Shown: piece by piece, positions 1 through 9,277 of the stretch | Layout: the number at the start of each line of letters is the position of its first letter | How positions within the stretch are numbered: position 1 is the first letter of the stretch | Assembly (NCBI RefSeq): GCF_001757995.1 | Contig: NZ_LXLV01000070.1 | Location: forward strand, 1 to 64,000 | Direction: 5' to 3' | From: Bacillus mycoides | Lineage (GTDB): Bacteria; Bacillota; Bacilli; Bacillales; Bacillaceae_G | DNA: 64,000 nt | The notes under the pieces: model-generated | Databases searched by the model: none | What the model saw: the letters and a program-made list of their open reading frames with translations, nothing else | What the model was told of the DNA's origin: nothing | Program-made: the position numbers and the translations under genes

Positions 1-89
<89 letters not shown>

Positions 90-188
90 GTTAGTTTGTC
101 TAGCATCTAAAAATAAAAATTGACGTTCACGTTGTTTGTTTCGTTCAGTTTTCAAAGAACTACTTGGTCGCTCATTTGCGACTTCCTT
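90..188 (-). other. rRNA operon leader
   Basis: Transcribed leader between promoter P2 and the 16S gene on the minus strand. It contains the CTTTGAAAACTGAAC motif (about 143-162), which is typical of Bacillus rrn leaders and spacers and takes part in antitermination and processing. No coding potential is seen. Confidence 0.75.
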
Positions 189-217
189 ATGTTAACATCT
201 TCGTTTTTCGATGTCAA
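189..217 (-). promoter_or_regulatory. rrn promoter P2
   Basis: Minus strand: TTGACA at 217-212, 17-bp spacer, TAACAT at 194-189. A near-perfect sigma-A promoter about 100 bp upstream of 16S, as expected for the proximal rrn promoter. Confidence 0.85.
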
Positions 218-276
218 CTAAGTTTTTCAATTTCTTTTTTGTCGTTTTCTGCGTTTCCGCATCAGCGACGGTTATT

Positions 277-305
277 AATATATCATGTGAAAAAATGAAA
301 TGCAA
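277..305 (-). promoter_or_regulatory. rrn promoter P1
   Basis: Minus strand: TTGCAT at 305-300, 17-bp spacer, TATATT at 282-277. It lies 88 bp upstream of P2, giving the tandem arrangement usual for Bacillus rRNA operons. An AT-rich UP-like tract lies just upstream (about 306-345). Confidence 0.75.
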
Positions 306-490
306 CACCTTTTGAAAACTTTTTTTAAACCAACTACATTTCTTTTTTAATATCATATACTTAAACGAAATATCTCTTTCATTTCTAAGTAATTCCTACA
401 TATATTCTATATAAAGTCACTCTGCCAAAAAACGTTTCTTTCTATATAAACGTTTTATTCATATACCATATCATACAAGGAGGAATATAC

Positions 491-1174
491 ATGGACTACA
501 CCGACTTATTAATAAAACTAGGTCTCTCTGCTATTTTAGGATTCGCTATCGGTTTAGAGCGTGAATTAAAACGTAAACCACTCGGTTTAAAAACATGTTT
601 AGTTATTTCTATTATTAGTTGCCTCCTAACCATTGTTTCTATTAAAGCAGCTTACAACTTACCACATACCGATCATATGAATATGGATCCACTTCGACTT
701 GCCGCTCAAATCGTATCAGGAATCGGATTTTTAGGTGCCGGTGTTATTTTGCGAAGAGGAAACGATAGTATTGCGGGACTAACGACTGCCGCTATGATTT
801 GGGGTGCTTCTGGTATTGGTATTGCCGTTGGAGCTGGTTTCTATATCGAGGCTATTTTCGGAATGTGTTTCCTTATGATTAGTGTAGAACTTATCCCATT
901 AACTATGAAATTTGTAGGCCCTAGATCATTTCGTCAACGTGATATCGCAGTGAAACTTGTTGTACGAAATATGGACAATATCCCCATTGTAATTGAAGAA
1001 ATAAAAGAAATGGATATAAAGGTTAAAAATATGAAGCTCAAAACATTAGAAAGCGGTTCTCACTACTTACATCTTAAATTATCTATTGATCAAAAGAGAC
1101 ATACTGCAGATGTTTACTATGCTCTCCAGCATCTTGAAAGTGTTCAGCAAACTGAAGTTGAAAGTATGTATTAA
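491..1174 (+). CDS. MgtC/SapB family membrane protein
   Basis: 227 aa. The N-terminal ~135 residues carry several hydrophobic membrane segments and the MgtC-family signature region (GLERELKRKPLGLKT near residues 20-35, then GIGFLGAGVI near 75-85). The C-terminal ~80 residues form a soluble ACT-like domain. The family is tied to magnesium homeostasis and ATPase or phosphate control in pathogens, but the molecular role here is not known. A strong RBS (AAGGAGGA) lies 6 nt before the ATG. It is followed after 95 bp by the potassium channel gene on the same strand. Confidence 0.88.
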   Translation: MDYTDLLIKLGLSAILGFAIGLERELKRKPLGLKTCLVISIISCLLTIVSIKAAYNLPHTDHMNMDPLRLAAQIVSGIGFLGAGVILRRGNDSIAGLTTAAMIWGASGIGIAVGAGFYIEAIFGMCFLMISVELIPLTMKFVGPRSFRQRDIAVKLVVRNMDNIPIVIEEIKEMDIKVKNMKLKTLESGSHYLHLKLSIDQKRHTADVYYALQHLESVQQTEVESMY

Positions 1175-1269
1175 TTATGAAACGAACTCTCTTTTTAATT
1201 GGAGAGTTTTTCTTTTTTCTATAATGGTAACAATGAATGTAGTCCTGCAAAATAAGGAGGAATACAAAA

Positions 1270-2265
1270 TTGAAATCACGTCCGAACTTAGTAGATACAT
1301 TTCGTGATTCCATTATTTTTCGTTTAATTTGTTTTATCGTTGTACTCACTGCTTTCTCCGGCTTTCTTATACATATATTAGAACCAGCTCACTTCACCAC
1401 ATGGTTCGACGGGGTTTGGTGGTCAATCGTTACAATTTTCACTGTTGGCTATGGTGACTTCGCACCGCATACAACGATAGGAAAGATTATCGGGATAGGA
1501 ATAATTTTATTAGGAACCGGATTTTGTTCTTATTATATGGTTCTATTCGCTACTGAAATGATTAATAAACAATATATGAAGGTTAAAGGAGAAGAAGCCG
1601 CTACTTCTAGCGGACATATGATTATCGTGGGCTGGAATGAACGTGCCAAACATGTTGTGAAACAAATGCACATATTACAACCGAATCTTGATATCGTTTT
1701 AATTGATGAAACACTTTCTTTACTTCCAAAACCATTTCATCATTTAGAATTTATAAAAGGTTGTCCACATCACGATCAAACTTTACAAAAAGCAAACATT
1801 ACAACAGCACATACAATATTAATAACGGCTGATAAAGAAAAAAATGAAAGCTTAGCAGATACACAGTCCATTTTAAATATTTTAACCGCAAAAGGACTTA
1901 ACCCAAGCATTCACTGTATTGCTGAACTTCTTACTTCTGAGCAAATCCAAAATGCAACGAGAGCTGGCGTATCAGAAATTATAGAAGGAAATAAATTAAC
2001 GAGCTATGTATTTACCGCTTCGCTTTTATTCCCTTCCATTTCAGGTGTTTTATTCTCACTCTACGATGAAATCTCTGATAATAAATTACAACTGCTGGAG
2101 CCCACACCTTCATGTATAGGACAAACTTTCGCTAATTGCAGCTACACTCTTTTAAAACAAAATATCCTCTTATTAGGTATAAAGCGTGATGAACAATATA
2201 TGATTAATCCGGTTCATTCCTTTATTATCATTGAAAGTGACACACTCATTGTTATTCGCCATTAA
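1270..2265 (+). CDS. yugO: Potassium channel protein (YugO-like)
   Basis: 331 aa from a TTG start with an AAGGAGG RBS. It has two transmembrane helices flanking a pore loop with the potassium selectivity filter TVGYGD (residues 58-63). A cytosolic RCK/TrkA-N domain begins near residue 115 with a GWNERA nucleotide-binding turn, and a C-terminal TrkA-C-like part follows. The layout matches B. subtilis YugO, a potassium channel involved in biofilm electrical signalling. Its 3' end overlaps the convergent yugN by 14 bp, and yugO-yugN adjacency is conserved in B. subtilis. Confidence 0.9.
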   Translation: MKSRPNLVDTFRDSIIFRLICFIVVLTAFSGFLIHILEPAHFTTWFDGVWWSIVTIFTVGYGDFAPHTTIGKIIGIGIILLGTGFCSYYMVLFATEMINKQYMKVKGEEAATSSGHMIIVGWNERAKHVVKQMHILQPNLDIVLIDETLSLLPKPFHHLEFIKGCPHHDQTLQKANITTAHTILITADKEKNESLADTQSILNILTAKGLNPSIHCIAELLTSEQIQNATRAGVSEIIEGNKLTSYVFTASLLFPSISGVLFSLYDEISDNKLQLLEPTPSCIGQTFANCSYTLLKQNILLLGIKRDEQYMINPVHSFIIIESDTLIVIRH

Positions 2266-2662
2266 AGAAATGCTTTTCTAGTTCTTGTACTAGCACTTTA
2301 CCAATATCGACATACTTTCTTTTCACGTCTCCATCTGGATCTTTCGGCTGGGCAAACTGATCTAAGCTCGTCCCAGCAGCTAACGTATTTACTTCATCAT
2401 CTAGTTCGTCTTGAAATACGTGCGAAATAATATAAGGCGTTTCAAGACGAACTATTACACCAGGCACATCTAATTCCCCATCCACCGCTGTAAATGGGAC
2501 TCGTAAAAATTGATACCCATCTTCTTCGTCGATTTTATAGTCAAAGCACCCTTTATCGTAATCCCAATTGCCACCAACGCTATACCCAAGTGGTTTCATA
2601 ACTTCTTCTAACTTATATAACGCATATGTATGTCCTTCTAACTTTGATTGAATCGGAATCAA
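2252..2662 (-). CDS. yugN: YugN-like family protein
   Basis: About 136 aa, acidic and soluble, matching the YugN family (YDYDKGCFDYKID-type region, then RVPFTAVDGELD). Function unknown. The AGGAGGG Shine-Dalgarno sits 7 nt before a TTG (position 2662). The ATG at 2668 is only 1 nt from it, so TTG is preferred. The gene converges on and overlaps the end of yugO. Confidence 0.82.
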   Translation of the reverse strand: MIPIQSKLEGHTYALYKLEEVMKPLGYSVGGNWDYDKGCFDYKIDEEDGYQFLRVPFTAVDGELDVPGVIVRLETPYIISHVFQDELDDEVNTLAAGTSLDQFAQPKDPDGDVKRKYVDIGKVLVQELEKHFFNGE

Positions 2663-2731
2663 GCCCATCCCTCCTAGACTTTTCCTTTAGCATACCCATT
2701 CTAGTTTGAATATACCGATGTACTTTTCAGT

Positions 2732-2777
2732 AAAATAATAAAAAGCGATCGGAGACCCGATCGCTTTTTATTATTTT
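2732..2777 (-). terminator. Intrinsic terminator of pgi
   Basis: Perfect 21-bp inverted repeat (2732-2752 and 2757-2777) with a 4-nt AGAC loop, containing AAAAAGCGATCGG and its complement. It overlaps the pgi stop codon and probably works in both directions. Confidence 0.9.
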
Positions 2778-4123
2778 AAACGCTCTTCTAATTCTGCTTT
2801 TAATTCTTCAAATCCTGGTTTTCCAAGTAAAGCAAACATATTTTTCTTGTACGCTTCTACTCCTGGTTGGTCAAATGGATTTACGCCTAATAGGTAGCCG
2901 CTCATCGCACATGCTTTTTCGAAGAAGTATACAAGGTAACCGAATGTGTACTCGTTTAGTTCTGGAATGTTTACGATTAAGTTTGGTACTCCGCCATCGC
3001 TATGTGCAAGTAATGTACCTTCGTATGCTTTTGTGTTTACGAAGTCTATCGTTTCACCAGCAAGGTAGTTTAATCCATCTAAATCGTTGTCATCTAATTC
3101 GATTTTTAGTTCATGTGTAGATTTACCTACTTTAAGAACTGTTTCGAATAAGTCACGACGACCTTCTTGAATGTATTGACCTAATGAGTGTAAGTCAGTT
3201 GAGAAGTTTGCTGAAGATGGGAAAATACCTTTTTGATCTTTTCCTTCACTTTCACCAAATAACTGTTTCCACCACTCAGAGAAATAGTGAAGTGCTGGCT
3301 CATAGTTAACAAGCATTTCAATCGTTTTCCCTTTATTGTATAGGGCATTACGAACTACTGCGTATTGGTAAGCTGGGTTTTCTTCAAGTTCTGATTTCGC
3401 GAAATCATTATGACCAGCAGCTGCACCGTTCATCATCTCTTCAATGTTTAGGCCACTTACTGCGATTGGTAATAATCCTACTGGTGTTAATACAGAGAAA
3501 CGACCGCCAACATCATCTGGAATTACAAATGTTTCGTAACCTTCATTGTCAGCTAATGTTTTTAATGCACCACGCGCTTTATCTGTAGTTGCATAAATAC
3601 GTTTGCGAGCTTCTTCTTTTCCATACTTTTCTTCTAATAATTTACGGAAAATACGGAATGCGATTGCAGGCTCTGTTGTTGTACCTGATTTGGAAATAAC
3701 GTTAATAGAAAAGTCTTTACCTTCTAGTACGTCCATTAAATCTTTCATGTAAGTGGAGCTAATGTTTTGTCCAACAAATAGCACTTGTGGAGTTTTACGT
3801 TGTTCTTTAGAAAGCGTGTTATAGAAAGAATGGTTTAACATTTCGATTGCTGCGCGTGCTCCTAGGTAAGAACCACCAATACCTACAACAAGTAAAATGT
3901 CAGAGTCATTTTTAATTTTTTCTGCGCATTTTTGAATGCGAGCAAATTCTTCTTTGTCATATTGAAGCGGAAGCTCTACCCACCCAAGGAAATCGTTCCC
4001 AGCTCCAGTTTTTTCATGGATTGCATGATGCGTTACTTTCACTGCATCACGTAAATAAGTTAGTTCATTTTCACCGATGAAGGATAACGCTTTAGAATAG
4101 TCGAACGTTACATGTGTACTCAT
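2771..4123 (-). CDS. pgi: Glucose-6-phosphate isomerase
   Basis: 450 aa, the usual length for Bacillus Pgi. It interconverts glucose-6-phosphate and fructose-6-phosphate in the cytosol. Visible motifs are [11 protein letters not shown] (substrate phosphate loop, near residue 80), SKSGTTTEP (near 145) and the C-terminal region with [10 protein letters not shown] (near 418-427). ATG start with a GGAGGG RBS. It ends in a perfect hairpin terminator and is probably monocistronic. Confidence 0.97.
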   Translation of the reverse strand: MSTHVTFDYSKALSFIGENELTYLRDAVKVTHHAIHEKTGAGNDFLGWVELPLQYDKEEFARIQKCAEKIKNDSDILLVVGIGGSYLGARAAIEMLNHSFYNTLSKEQRKTPQVLFVGQNISSTYMKDLMDVLEGKDFSINVISKSGTTTEPAIAFRIFRKLLEEKYGKEEARKRIYATTDKARGALKTLADNEGYETFVIPDDVGGRFSVLTPVGLLPIAVSGLNIEEMMNGAAAGHNDFAKSELEENPAYQYAVVRNALYNKGKTIEMLVNYEPALHYFSEWWKQLFGESEGKDQKGIFPSSANFSTDLHSLGQYIQEGRRDLFETVLKVGKSTHELKIELDDNDLDGLNYLAGETIDFVNTKAYEGTLLAHSDGGVPNLIVNIPELNEYTFGYLVYFFEKACAMSGYLLGVNPFDQPGVEAYKKNMFALLGKPGFEELKAELEERLK

Positions 4124-4405
4124 CTTTTTCCCTCCAATTATGTATATGTATTTCTGTATTCACTTTAGCGAAACTAAAGTTGTAAATCAAGCGATTCAAC
4201 AATTGTAAACGTAACCATTATTTATTTTTTAGAAAAAGTTCATTTTTTGCATAAAAATTCGCATTTTTCGGTATAGATGTATATACATCCTTTTTTCGTA
4301 CATTTTTCATGTATAAAAACAACAAAACTATACCATTCTATAAAGGAGTTAAATTTTCTTATTAACTCAGCGCTTGCTCACGCTTCATATTAAGGGGGAC
4401 TTTTC
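4124..4405. other. Intergenic region between pgi and yuzA
   Basis: AT-rich divergent promoter region. It holds a 14-bp palindrome GATGTATATACATC (4276-4289) followed by a T-run, and a GAGTTAA...TTAACTC hairpin (about 4345-4366) just upstream of the yuzA RBS. No ORF is seen. Either element could be an operator or a leader structure for yuzA; this is inference only. Confidence 0.4.
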
Positions 4406-4639
4406 ATGAGTACTCTACAACGTATCGCATTAGTCTTCACTGTAATCGGCGCTGTTAACTGGGGACTGATCGGGTTCTTCCAGTTTGACTTAGTAGCAGC
4501 CATTTTCGGTGGACAAAACTCAGCCCTTGCACGTATTATTTACGGCATCGTTGGTATTTCCGGGCTTATCAATCTCGGCTTACTATTTAAACCATCCGAG
4601 AATCTTGGTACTCACCCAGAAACACATGAAATTCAATAG
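4406..4639 (+). CDS. yuzA: DUF378 small membrane protein (YuzA-like)
   Basis: 77 aa with two hydrophobic segments (about residues 5-30 and 38-62) and the DUF378 pattern AVNWGLIGFFQFDLV and GLINLGLL. Function unknown. RBS AAGGGGGA upstream of ATG. B. subtilis also keeps yuzA beside yugI, which supports the assignment. Confidence 0.88.
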   Translation: MSTLQRIALVFTVIGAVNWGLIGFFQFDLVAAIFGGQNSALARIIYGIVGISGLINLGLLFKPSENLGTHPETHEIQ

Positions 4640-4718
4640 TCAGTATGTCTTTTTCGCCTCCGACATACGAATATGATTGCATGCAATCATATTTGCAAAT
4701 ATATATATCATAAGTCAC

Positions 4719-4756
4719 AGTAAAAGAGGAACGCTCATATGCGTTCCTCTTTTACT
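4719..4756. terminator. Bidirectional terminator between yuzA and yugI
   Basis: Perfect 16-bp stem (4719-4734 and 4741-4756) with loop TCATAT and A/T tails on both sides. It serves two convergent genes. Confidence 0.9.
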
Positions 4757-5096
4757 TTATTACCTCCGATTCTTCAATCCATTCTGCTAGCTTTTCTCGC
4801 AGCGTATTAAATCCGTTCTCAGATGGATTCGGTATAAGAATTCGTCCTTGCTTTCTTTTCGCCGCTTTTAACGATAAACTCATTTTTCTGTGTTCTTCAT
4901 CAATTGAAAGTACTTTTACTTCTACTGTATCTCCGACCTTTAAAAAGTCATGAATGTCTTTTACATACCCATTTGTGATTTCAGATATATGCACAAGTCC
5001 TTGTGTTTCTGCATCCAAAGCTACAAATGCACCGTAATCTTGAATTCCAGTTACTTTCCCTGTTACAACCACTCCCGTTGTATATTGTTCTGACAT
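4752..5096 (-). CDS. yugI: S1-domain RNA-binding protein, general stress protein 13 type (YugI)
   Basis: 114 aa. A single S1 OB-fold spans about residues 8-78 (GKVTGIQDYGAFVAL, GLVHISEI, VGDTVEVKVLSID). A basic stretch KAAKRKQGR and a C-terminal helix follow. It probably binds RNA or ribosomes. The start is set at the ATG at 5096, which has a GGGAGTG RBS. The frame is open upstream for 41 codons, but that stretch does not look like protein. Confidence 0.9.
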   Translation of the reverse strand: MSEQYTTGVVVTGKVTGIQDYGAFVALDAETQGLVHISEITNGYVKDIHDFLKVGDTVEVKVLSIDEEHRKMSLSLKAAKRKQGRILIPNPSENGFNTLREKLAEWIEESEVIK

Positions 5097-5350
5097 GTGA
5101 AACACTCCCATACGTTTACCATTTTCTCTACACTTGTAAATAGCAAAGCAGATGTATTTATTGTTAAATATCCGATTAGTGAGTAAGTATCCTAAGTAAA
5201 ACACCGAGGATACTCCCACCTTATATTAGTAAATTATACCACTTTGATAGAACTCATTCAAAATTCACGAAAAAATTTTCTATAATACGTATAATTATCC
5301 AATATTAGGATAGAATGCTAACACATGGCTTTCTAGTATTCCCCCCCCTT

Positions 5351-6541
5351 TTATGGACAAAACGTATTGTGTTTTGTCCTTTTTTTATTCTCTATGAACC
5401 GTTCCATTCTCTTCATTGCTTCCATAAGTTGCTCAAGCGATGTTGCATATGAACAACGAATAAATCCTTCACCACTCCCGCCAAACACATTTCCAGGAAC
5501 AACAGCCACTTTTTCTTCTAATAATAATTGTTCTGCAAATTCTGCTGAAGATAGTCCGGTTGAAGCTATAGAAGGGAAGACATAAAATGCCCCGCCTGGC
5601 ACATGACATGTTAAGCCCATTTCATTGAAAGATGTCGTCATAAAATTACGACGTTTTTTATAGCTATCTCTCATTCGAATTACTTCATCATTTCCCCCGC
5701 GTAACGCTTCAAGTGCTGCAAATTGAGACATCGTCGGCGCACACATCATTGAATACTGGTGGATTTTGAGCATTAATTCTGAAAATTGCACAGGGGCTGC
5801 AATCATCCCAAGACGCCATCCCGTCATCGCAAACCCTTTTGAAAACCCTGAAATTAAAATCGTATGATCACGCATATTTTTAATACTCGCGAAACTCGTA
5901 TATGCTTCGTCATATACGAGCTCTGCATAAATTTCATCAGATAACACGATTAAATTATACTTCTCAACAATAACTTCTAGCTTTTCTAATTCGGATTTAT
6001 TTAACATTGCGCCTGTTGGGTTATTGGGAGAACAAAGTAATATTGCCTTTGTTTTCGTTGTAATAGCTGCTTCAATTTGCTCTGGTTGTACTTTAAACTC
6101 GTTTTCTAAAGTAGTCGCCACAGGAACTGGCACTCCTCCAGCTAACGTCACAAGCGGTGCATATGAAACGAAGCTTGGTTCAATAATGAGCACTTCATCA
6201 TCAGGATTTATAATGGCGCGCATCGCTACATCTAACGCCTGGCTCGCTCCAACTGTAACAATAATCTCTTTATTTGGATCATAAGATACTGCAAATTGTT
6301 TTTTTAGATACTTTGCTATTTCTTGACGGAGCTCCAATAATCCTGCATTTGCTGTATATGACGTATATCCTTGTTCTAAAGAACGAATACATGCTTGCCT
6401 TACATTCCAAGGTGTAACAAAGTCAGGCTCTCCTACTCCAAGAGAAATAACCCCTTTCATATTTGCTGCTAAATCAAAAAACTTTCGAATCCCTGATGGT
6501 TGTAAAGATTCTGCTGTTCTAGATAGTTCAAATTGCTTCAT
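5351..6541 (-). CDS. alaT: Alanine transaminase, class I/II aminotransferase (AlaT/YugH)
   Basis: 396 aa PLP-dependent fold-type I aminotransferase. Seen: NPTG (174-177), DEIY (202-205) and the Schiff-base lysine K235 in SGFSKGFAMTG. In B. subtilis the orthologous gene (yugH, now alaT) makes alanine and is co-transcribed with the Lrp-family gene alaR (yugG). Here the two overlap by 4 bp (ATGA), so translation is coupled. The last nine codons form a hairpin (GGACAAAAC and its complement), and a C8 tract lies just past the stop. Confidence 0.9.
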   Translation of the reverse strand: MKQFELSRTAESLQPSGIRKFFDLAANMKGVISLGVGEPDFVTPWNVRQACIRSLEQGYTSYTANAGLLELRQEIAKYLKKQFAVSYDPNKEIIVTVGASQALDVAMRAIINPDDEVLIIEPSFVSYAPLVTLAGGVPVPVATTLENEFKVQPEQIEAAITTKTKAILLCSPNNPTGAMLNKSELEKLEVIVEKYNLIVLSDEIYAELVYDEAYTSFASIKNMRDHTILISGFSKGFAMTGWRLGMIAAPVQFSELMLKIHQYSMMCAPTMSQFAALEALRGGNDEVIRMRDSYKKRRNFMTTSFNEMGLTCHVPGGAFYVFPSIASTGLSSAEFAEQLLLEEKVAVVPGNVFGGSGEGFIRCSYATSLEQLMEAMKRMERFIENKKRTKHNTFCP

Positions 6542-7035
6542 GGTGTCACCACAATTCTCTTATCATCATCGTCTTTTTCATAAATAATTCCTTCATGTTT
6601 ATACTTCTTCAAAATAAAATGTGTTGTCGTAGAAACGACAGATTCAATTGTTGCTAATTTCTCAGAAACAAACATCGCTACTTCTCCCATCGTCTTCCCT
6701 TCTAATGTGATAGAAAGATCATATGTCCCTGACATTAAATACACGGATTTCACTTCTGAATAGCGATAAATTTGTTCAGCAACTGCATCAAACCCAACGC
6801 CACGCTTTGGCGTAACTTTCACATCAATCATCGCCGTTAAACCCGTATGTTCTTTCACCTTCGTCCAATCAATATGTGTTACATAGTCCACGATAATCTT
6901 TTCACTTTCTAATTTCGCAACCATTTTTTTCGCTTCTTCTACTTCTATATTTAACAACTTCGCTAATGTATCTACAGATAAACGACTATTCTTTTCAAGA
7001 CAAGCTAATAATTCTAATTCTTTCTCTGTCACCAT
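6538..7035 (-). CDS. alaR: Lrp/AsnC family regulator (AlaR/YugG)
   Basis: 165 aa with an N-terminal winged helix (about 1-55) and a C-terminal RAM/ACT effector domain (GVGFDAVAEQIYRYSEV...VYLMSGTYDLS). It lies directly upstream of alaT and overlaps it by 4 bp. In B. subtilis AlaR activates alanine synthesis, and the same role is likely here. The ATG at 7035 has GGAAGG 9 nt upstream. The ATG at 7044 touches the RBS and is less likely. Confidence 0.88.
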   Translation of the reverse strand: MVTEKELELLACLEKNSRLSVDTLAKLLNIEVEEAKKMVAKLESEKIIVDYVTHIDWTKVKEHTGLTAMIDVKVTPKRGVGFDAVAEQIYRYSEVKSVYLMSGTYDLSITLEGKTMGEVAMFVSEKLATIESVVSTTTHFILKKYKHEGIIYEKDDDDKRIVVTP

Positions 7036-7125
7036 ATAAATCATCCTTCCTTTTAGTTTGTGTCTAAATTATACAAATACTCTTTCCAGTTTGAAAAGAA
7101 GATTTTTTTCGAGAATTATGTCAAA

Positions 7126-7280
7126 ATAAAGTGAAACTTTAATCAGTGGAAAGATTCACCTCCACTGATTATTAACCTTCACCAATCGGGCTTTTACGGG
7201 CAGTTAATCTCCCACCTAACCTCTTTGTTTCAGCCGTTTTTTGAGGTGGGCGTCTTACTGCCCGTTAATAGCGGGGTAAA
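7126..7280 (+). repeat. bcr1 repeat, full length
   Basis: About 155 bp running from ATAAAGTGAAACTTTAATCAG to GCGGGGTAAA. It folds as a first hairpin (CAGTGG...CCACTG), an ACCAATCGGG block, and a second hairpin flanked by ACGGGCAG and CTGCCCGT. Its ATAAA-type ends fit the TTTAT target site known for bcr1 in the B. cereus group. It is followed directly by a shortened second copy. Confidence 0.85.
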
Positions 7281-7345
7281 GTGAAACTTTAATCAGTGGG
7301 AGGGTTCATCCCCGCTGATTATTAGCACACACCAATCCGGGTAAA
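7276..7345 (+). repeat. bcr1 repeat, internally deleted copy
   Basis: About 70 bp: the 5' hairpin half of bcr1 ending in CCGGGTAAA, so the second hairpin is missing. It shares the GTAAA junction with the full copy in front of it and ends 20 bp before the GTG start of the dehydrogenase gene, overlapping its Shine-Dalgarno region. Confidence 0.75.
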
Positions 7346-7364
7346 GAGGAAAGGGGATGGAACC

Positions 7365-8327
7365 GTGAAACCAAAAGTATATATTGCCGAACCAGTTCCA
7401 ACATTTGTAGAAAACTATTTATCAGAACACTGTGATTTTGAAAAATGGGATCAAAATGAGAAAGTACCTCGTGATGTTCTATTAGAAAAAATAAAAGATA
7501 AAGATGGGTTATTAAATTTCGGATCTACTATAAATGAAGAGTTATTGCAGGCTGCTCCTAATTTAAAAGTAGTAAGTAACATTTCTGTTGGCCATGATAA
7601 CTTTGATTTAAAAGCGATGGAAAAACAAAATGTTATCGGAACGAATACTCCATATGTGTTAGATGATACAGTAGCCGATCTCGTTTTCGCTCTTATGTTA
7701 TCTGCTGGTCGCCGTGTTTGCGAACTCAATTCCTATGTGAAAAATGGTGAATGGAACGCTGAAATCGGAAAAGAGCACTTCGGACTAGATGTACATCATA
7801 GTACGATCGGCATTATCGGAATGGGACGAATTGGAGAAGCTGTCGCAAAACGAGCGAAATTCGGATTTGATATGAATGTTCTTTACTATAACCGTCGCCG
7901 TAAAGAAGAAGCTGAACAAAAATTTGATGCTACATATTGTGATTTACAAACTCTAATCAAACAATCTGATTTTATTATTCTCCTTACTCCATTAACAGAT
8001 GAAACGTATCATCTTATCGGTGAAAAAGAATTTTCACTAATGAAAGAAACAGCAATTTTCATTAATGCTTCTCGCGGGAAAACAGTAGATGAAACTGCAT
8101 TAATTCATGCGTTAACAGAAAAGAAAATATTTGCAGCCGGCATCGACACATTTACACAAGAGCCGATTCAAAAAGAGAATCCGCTCTTATCATTACAAAA
8201 CGTTGTAACTTTGCCGCACATCGGATCTGCAACATTAAAAACTCGGCAGCAAATGGCAATGACCGCTGCTGAAAATTTAGTGGCAGGATTACAAGGAAAA
8301 ACACCACCTAATATTGTGCGTGGGTAA
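7365..8327 (+). CDS. D-isomer-specific 2-hydroxyacid dehydrogenase
   Basis: 320 aa. NAD(P)-binding Rossmann motif GMGRIGEAVAKRAK (near 152-165), a catalytic Arg in NASRGKTVDE (near 228-237), Glu in the FTQEPIQ region, and His in LPHIGSAT. It reduces or oxidises 2-keto/2-hydroxy acids such as glyoxylate, hydroxypyruvate or 2-ketogluconate; the exact substrate cannot be told from sequence. GTG start with AGGAAAGGGG upstream. A tandem bcr1 pair occupies its whole upstream region. It ends in a clear terminator. Confidence 0.9.
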   Translation: MKPKVYIAEPVPTFVENYLSEHCDFEKWDQNEKVPRDVLLEKIKDKDGLLNFGSTINEELLQAAPNLKVVSNISVGHDNFDLKAMEKQNVIGTNTPYVLDDTVADLVFALMLSAGRRVCELNSYVKNGEWNAEIGKEHFGLDVHHSTIGIIGMGRIGEAVAKRAKFGFDMNVLYYNRRRKEEAEQKFDATYCDLQTLIKQSDFIILLTPLTDETYHLIGEKEFSLMKETAIFINASRGKTVDETALIHALTEKKIFAAGIDTFTQEPIQKENPLLSLQNVVTLPHIGSATLKTRQQMAMTAAENLVAGLQGKTPPNIVRG

Positions 8328-8340
8328 TTATAAATACGCG

Positions 8341-8375
8341 AAAGGCAAGATGACGATGTCATCTTGCCTTTTTTT
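8341..8375 (+). terminator. Terminator of the hydroxyacid dehydrogenase gene
   Basis: Stem AAGGCAAGATGAC / GTCATCTTGCCTT with loop GAT, then a T7 run. Confidence 0.9.
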
Positions 8376-8437
8376 GTTAACATATTTTGTTTCTTGCCTG
8401 GAGATGATATGAACAAAAATCAATGGAGTGACAAAAA

Positions 8438-9277
8438 ATGAACCATGAATGCAAATGCCCTTACTTCACTTTTTCCACTCGCGGGACTACTATTCATTAC
8501 GAATTGTATGAACATAATACTAAAAAAGAACGACCTACTTTCGTACTCGTTCACGGCTTCCTCTCTTCCTCATTTAGCTATCGACGACTCATTCCTTTAC
8601 TAACAAAGGAAGGTACAGTAATTGCCCTTGATTTACCACCATTCGGAAAAAGTGATAAATCTCATCTCTTTAAATATTCTTATCACAATTTAGCAGCTAT
8701 TATTATCGATTTAATCGAACATTTATCGCTCTCGAATATTGTATTAGTTGGTCATTCTATGGGCGGACAAATTTCACTCTTTGTAAACCGCCTGCGCCCT
8801 GAATTAATTTCAAAGACGATTTTACTATGTAGCTCTAGTTATTTAGCACGCGCAAACTTCCCTTTACTGTACTCCTCTTATTTACCGTTCTTCCACTTAT
8901 ACGTGAAGAACTGGATTATTCGAAGAGGCATCGTTCATAACTTAATGAATGTCGTTCATGACCATTCATTAATTGACAATGAAATGATGGAAGGCTATGC
9001 TGCTCCTTTTTATGATGATCGTATATTCCCTGCTTTAACTCGAATGATAAGAGACCGTGAAGGCGACTTATCTTCAACTGAATTACAAAAAATCGAAACC
9101 CCAGTATTACTCATTTGGGGTGAAAAAGATCGTGTCGTCCCTGTACATGTAGGACACCGTCTCCATAAGGACCTACCTAATTCAACTTTCATTTCTTACG
9201 AAAATACAGGGCACTTACTCCCTGAAGAAAAGCCCGATCATGTTTATGAAGAAATTATTGCGTTTGCGGCGCAATAA
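8438..9277 (+). CDS. yugF: Alpha/beta hydrolase (YugF-like)
   Basis: 279 aa alpha/beta hydrolase. The oxyanion HG motif LVHGFLSSSF is near residue 37, the nucleophile elbow GHSMGG near 104-109, a late Asp in IWGEKDRVVP and a His in TGHLLPEE close to the C-terminus complete the triad. Substrate unknown. RBS TGGAGTG before ATG. yugF-yugE-patB order is shared with B. subtilis. The stop codon TAA (9275-9277) lies inside the ATAAA end of a bcr1 element. Confidence 0.88.
   Translation: MNHECKCPYFTFSTRGTTIHYELYEHNTKKERPTFVLVHGFLSSSFSYRRLIPLLTKEGTVIALDLPPFGKSDKSHLFKYSYHNLAAIIIDLIEHLSLSNIVLVGHSMGGQISLFVNRLRPELISKTILLCSSSYLARANFPLLYSSYLPFFHLYVKNWIIRRGIVHNLMNVVHDHSLIDNEMMEGYAAPFYDDRIFPALTRMIRDREGDLSSTELQKIETPVLLIWGEKDRVVPVHVGHRLHKDLPNSTFISYENTGHLLPEEKPDHVYEEIIAFAAQ

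Noticed and set aside
1083-1349. Minus- and plus-strand frames between the MgtC and channel genes
   Set aside because: They overlap real genes, lack RBS and show no protein-like composition.
7126-7345. CRISPR-like repeats or an rRNA-type structure
   Set aside because: The repeats are ~150-bp dispersed bcr1 units with ATAAA ends, without regular short spacers.
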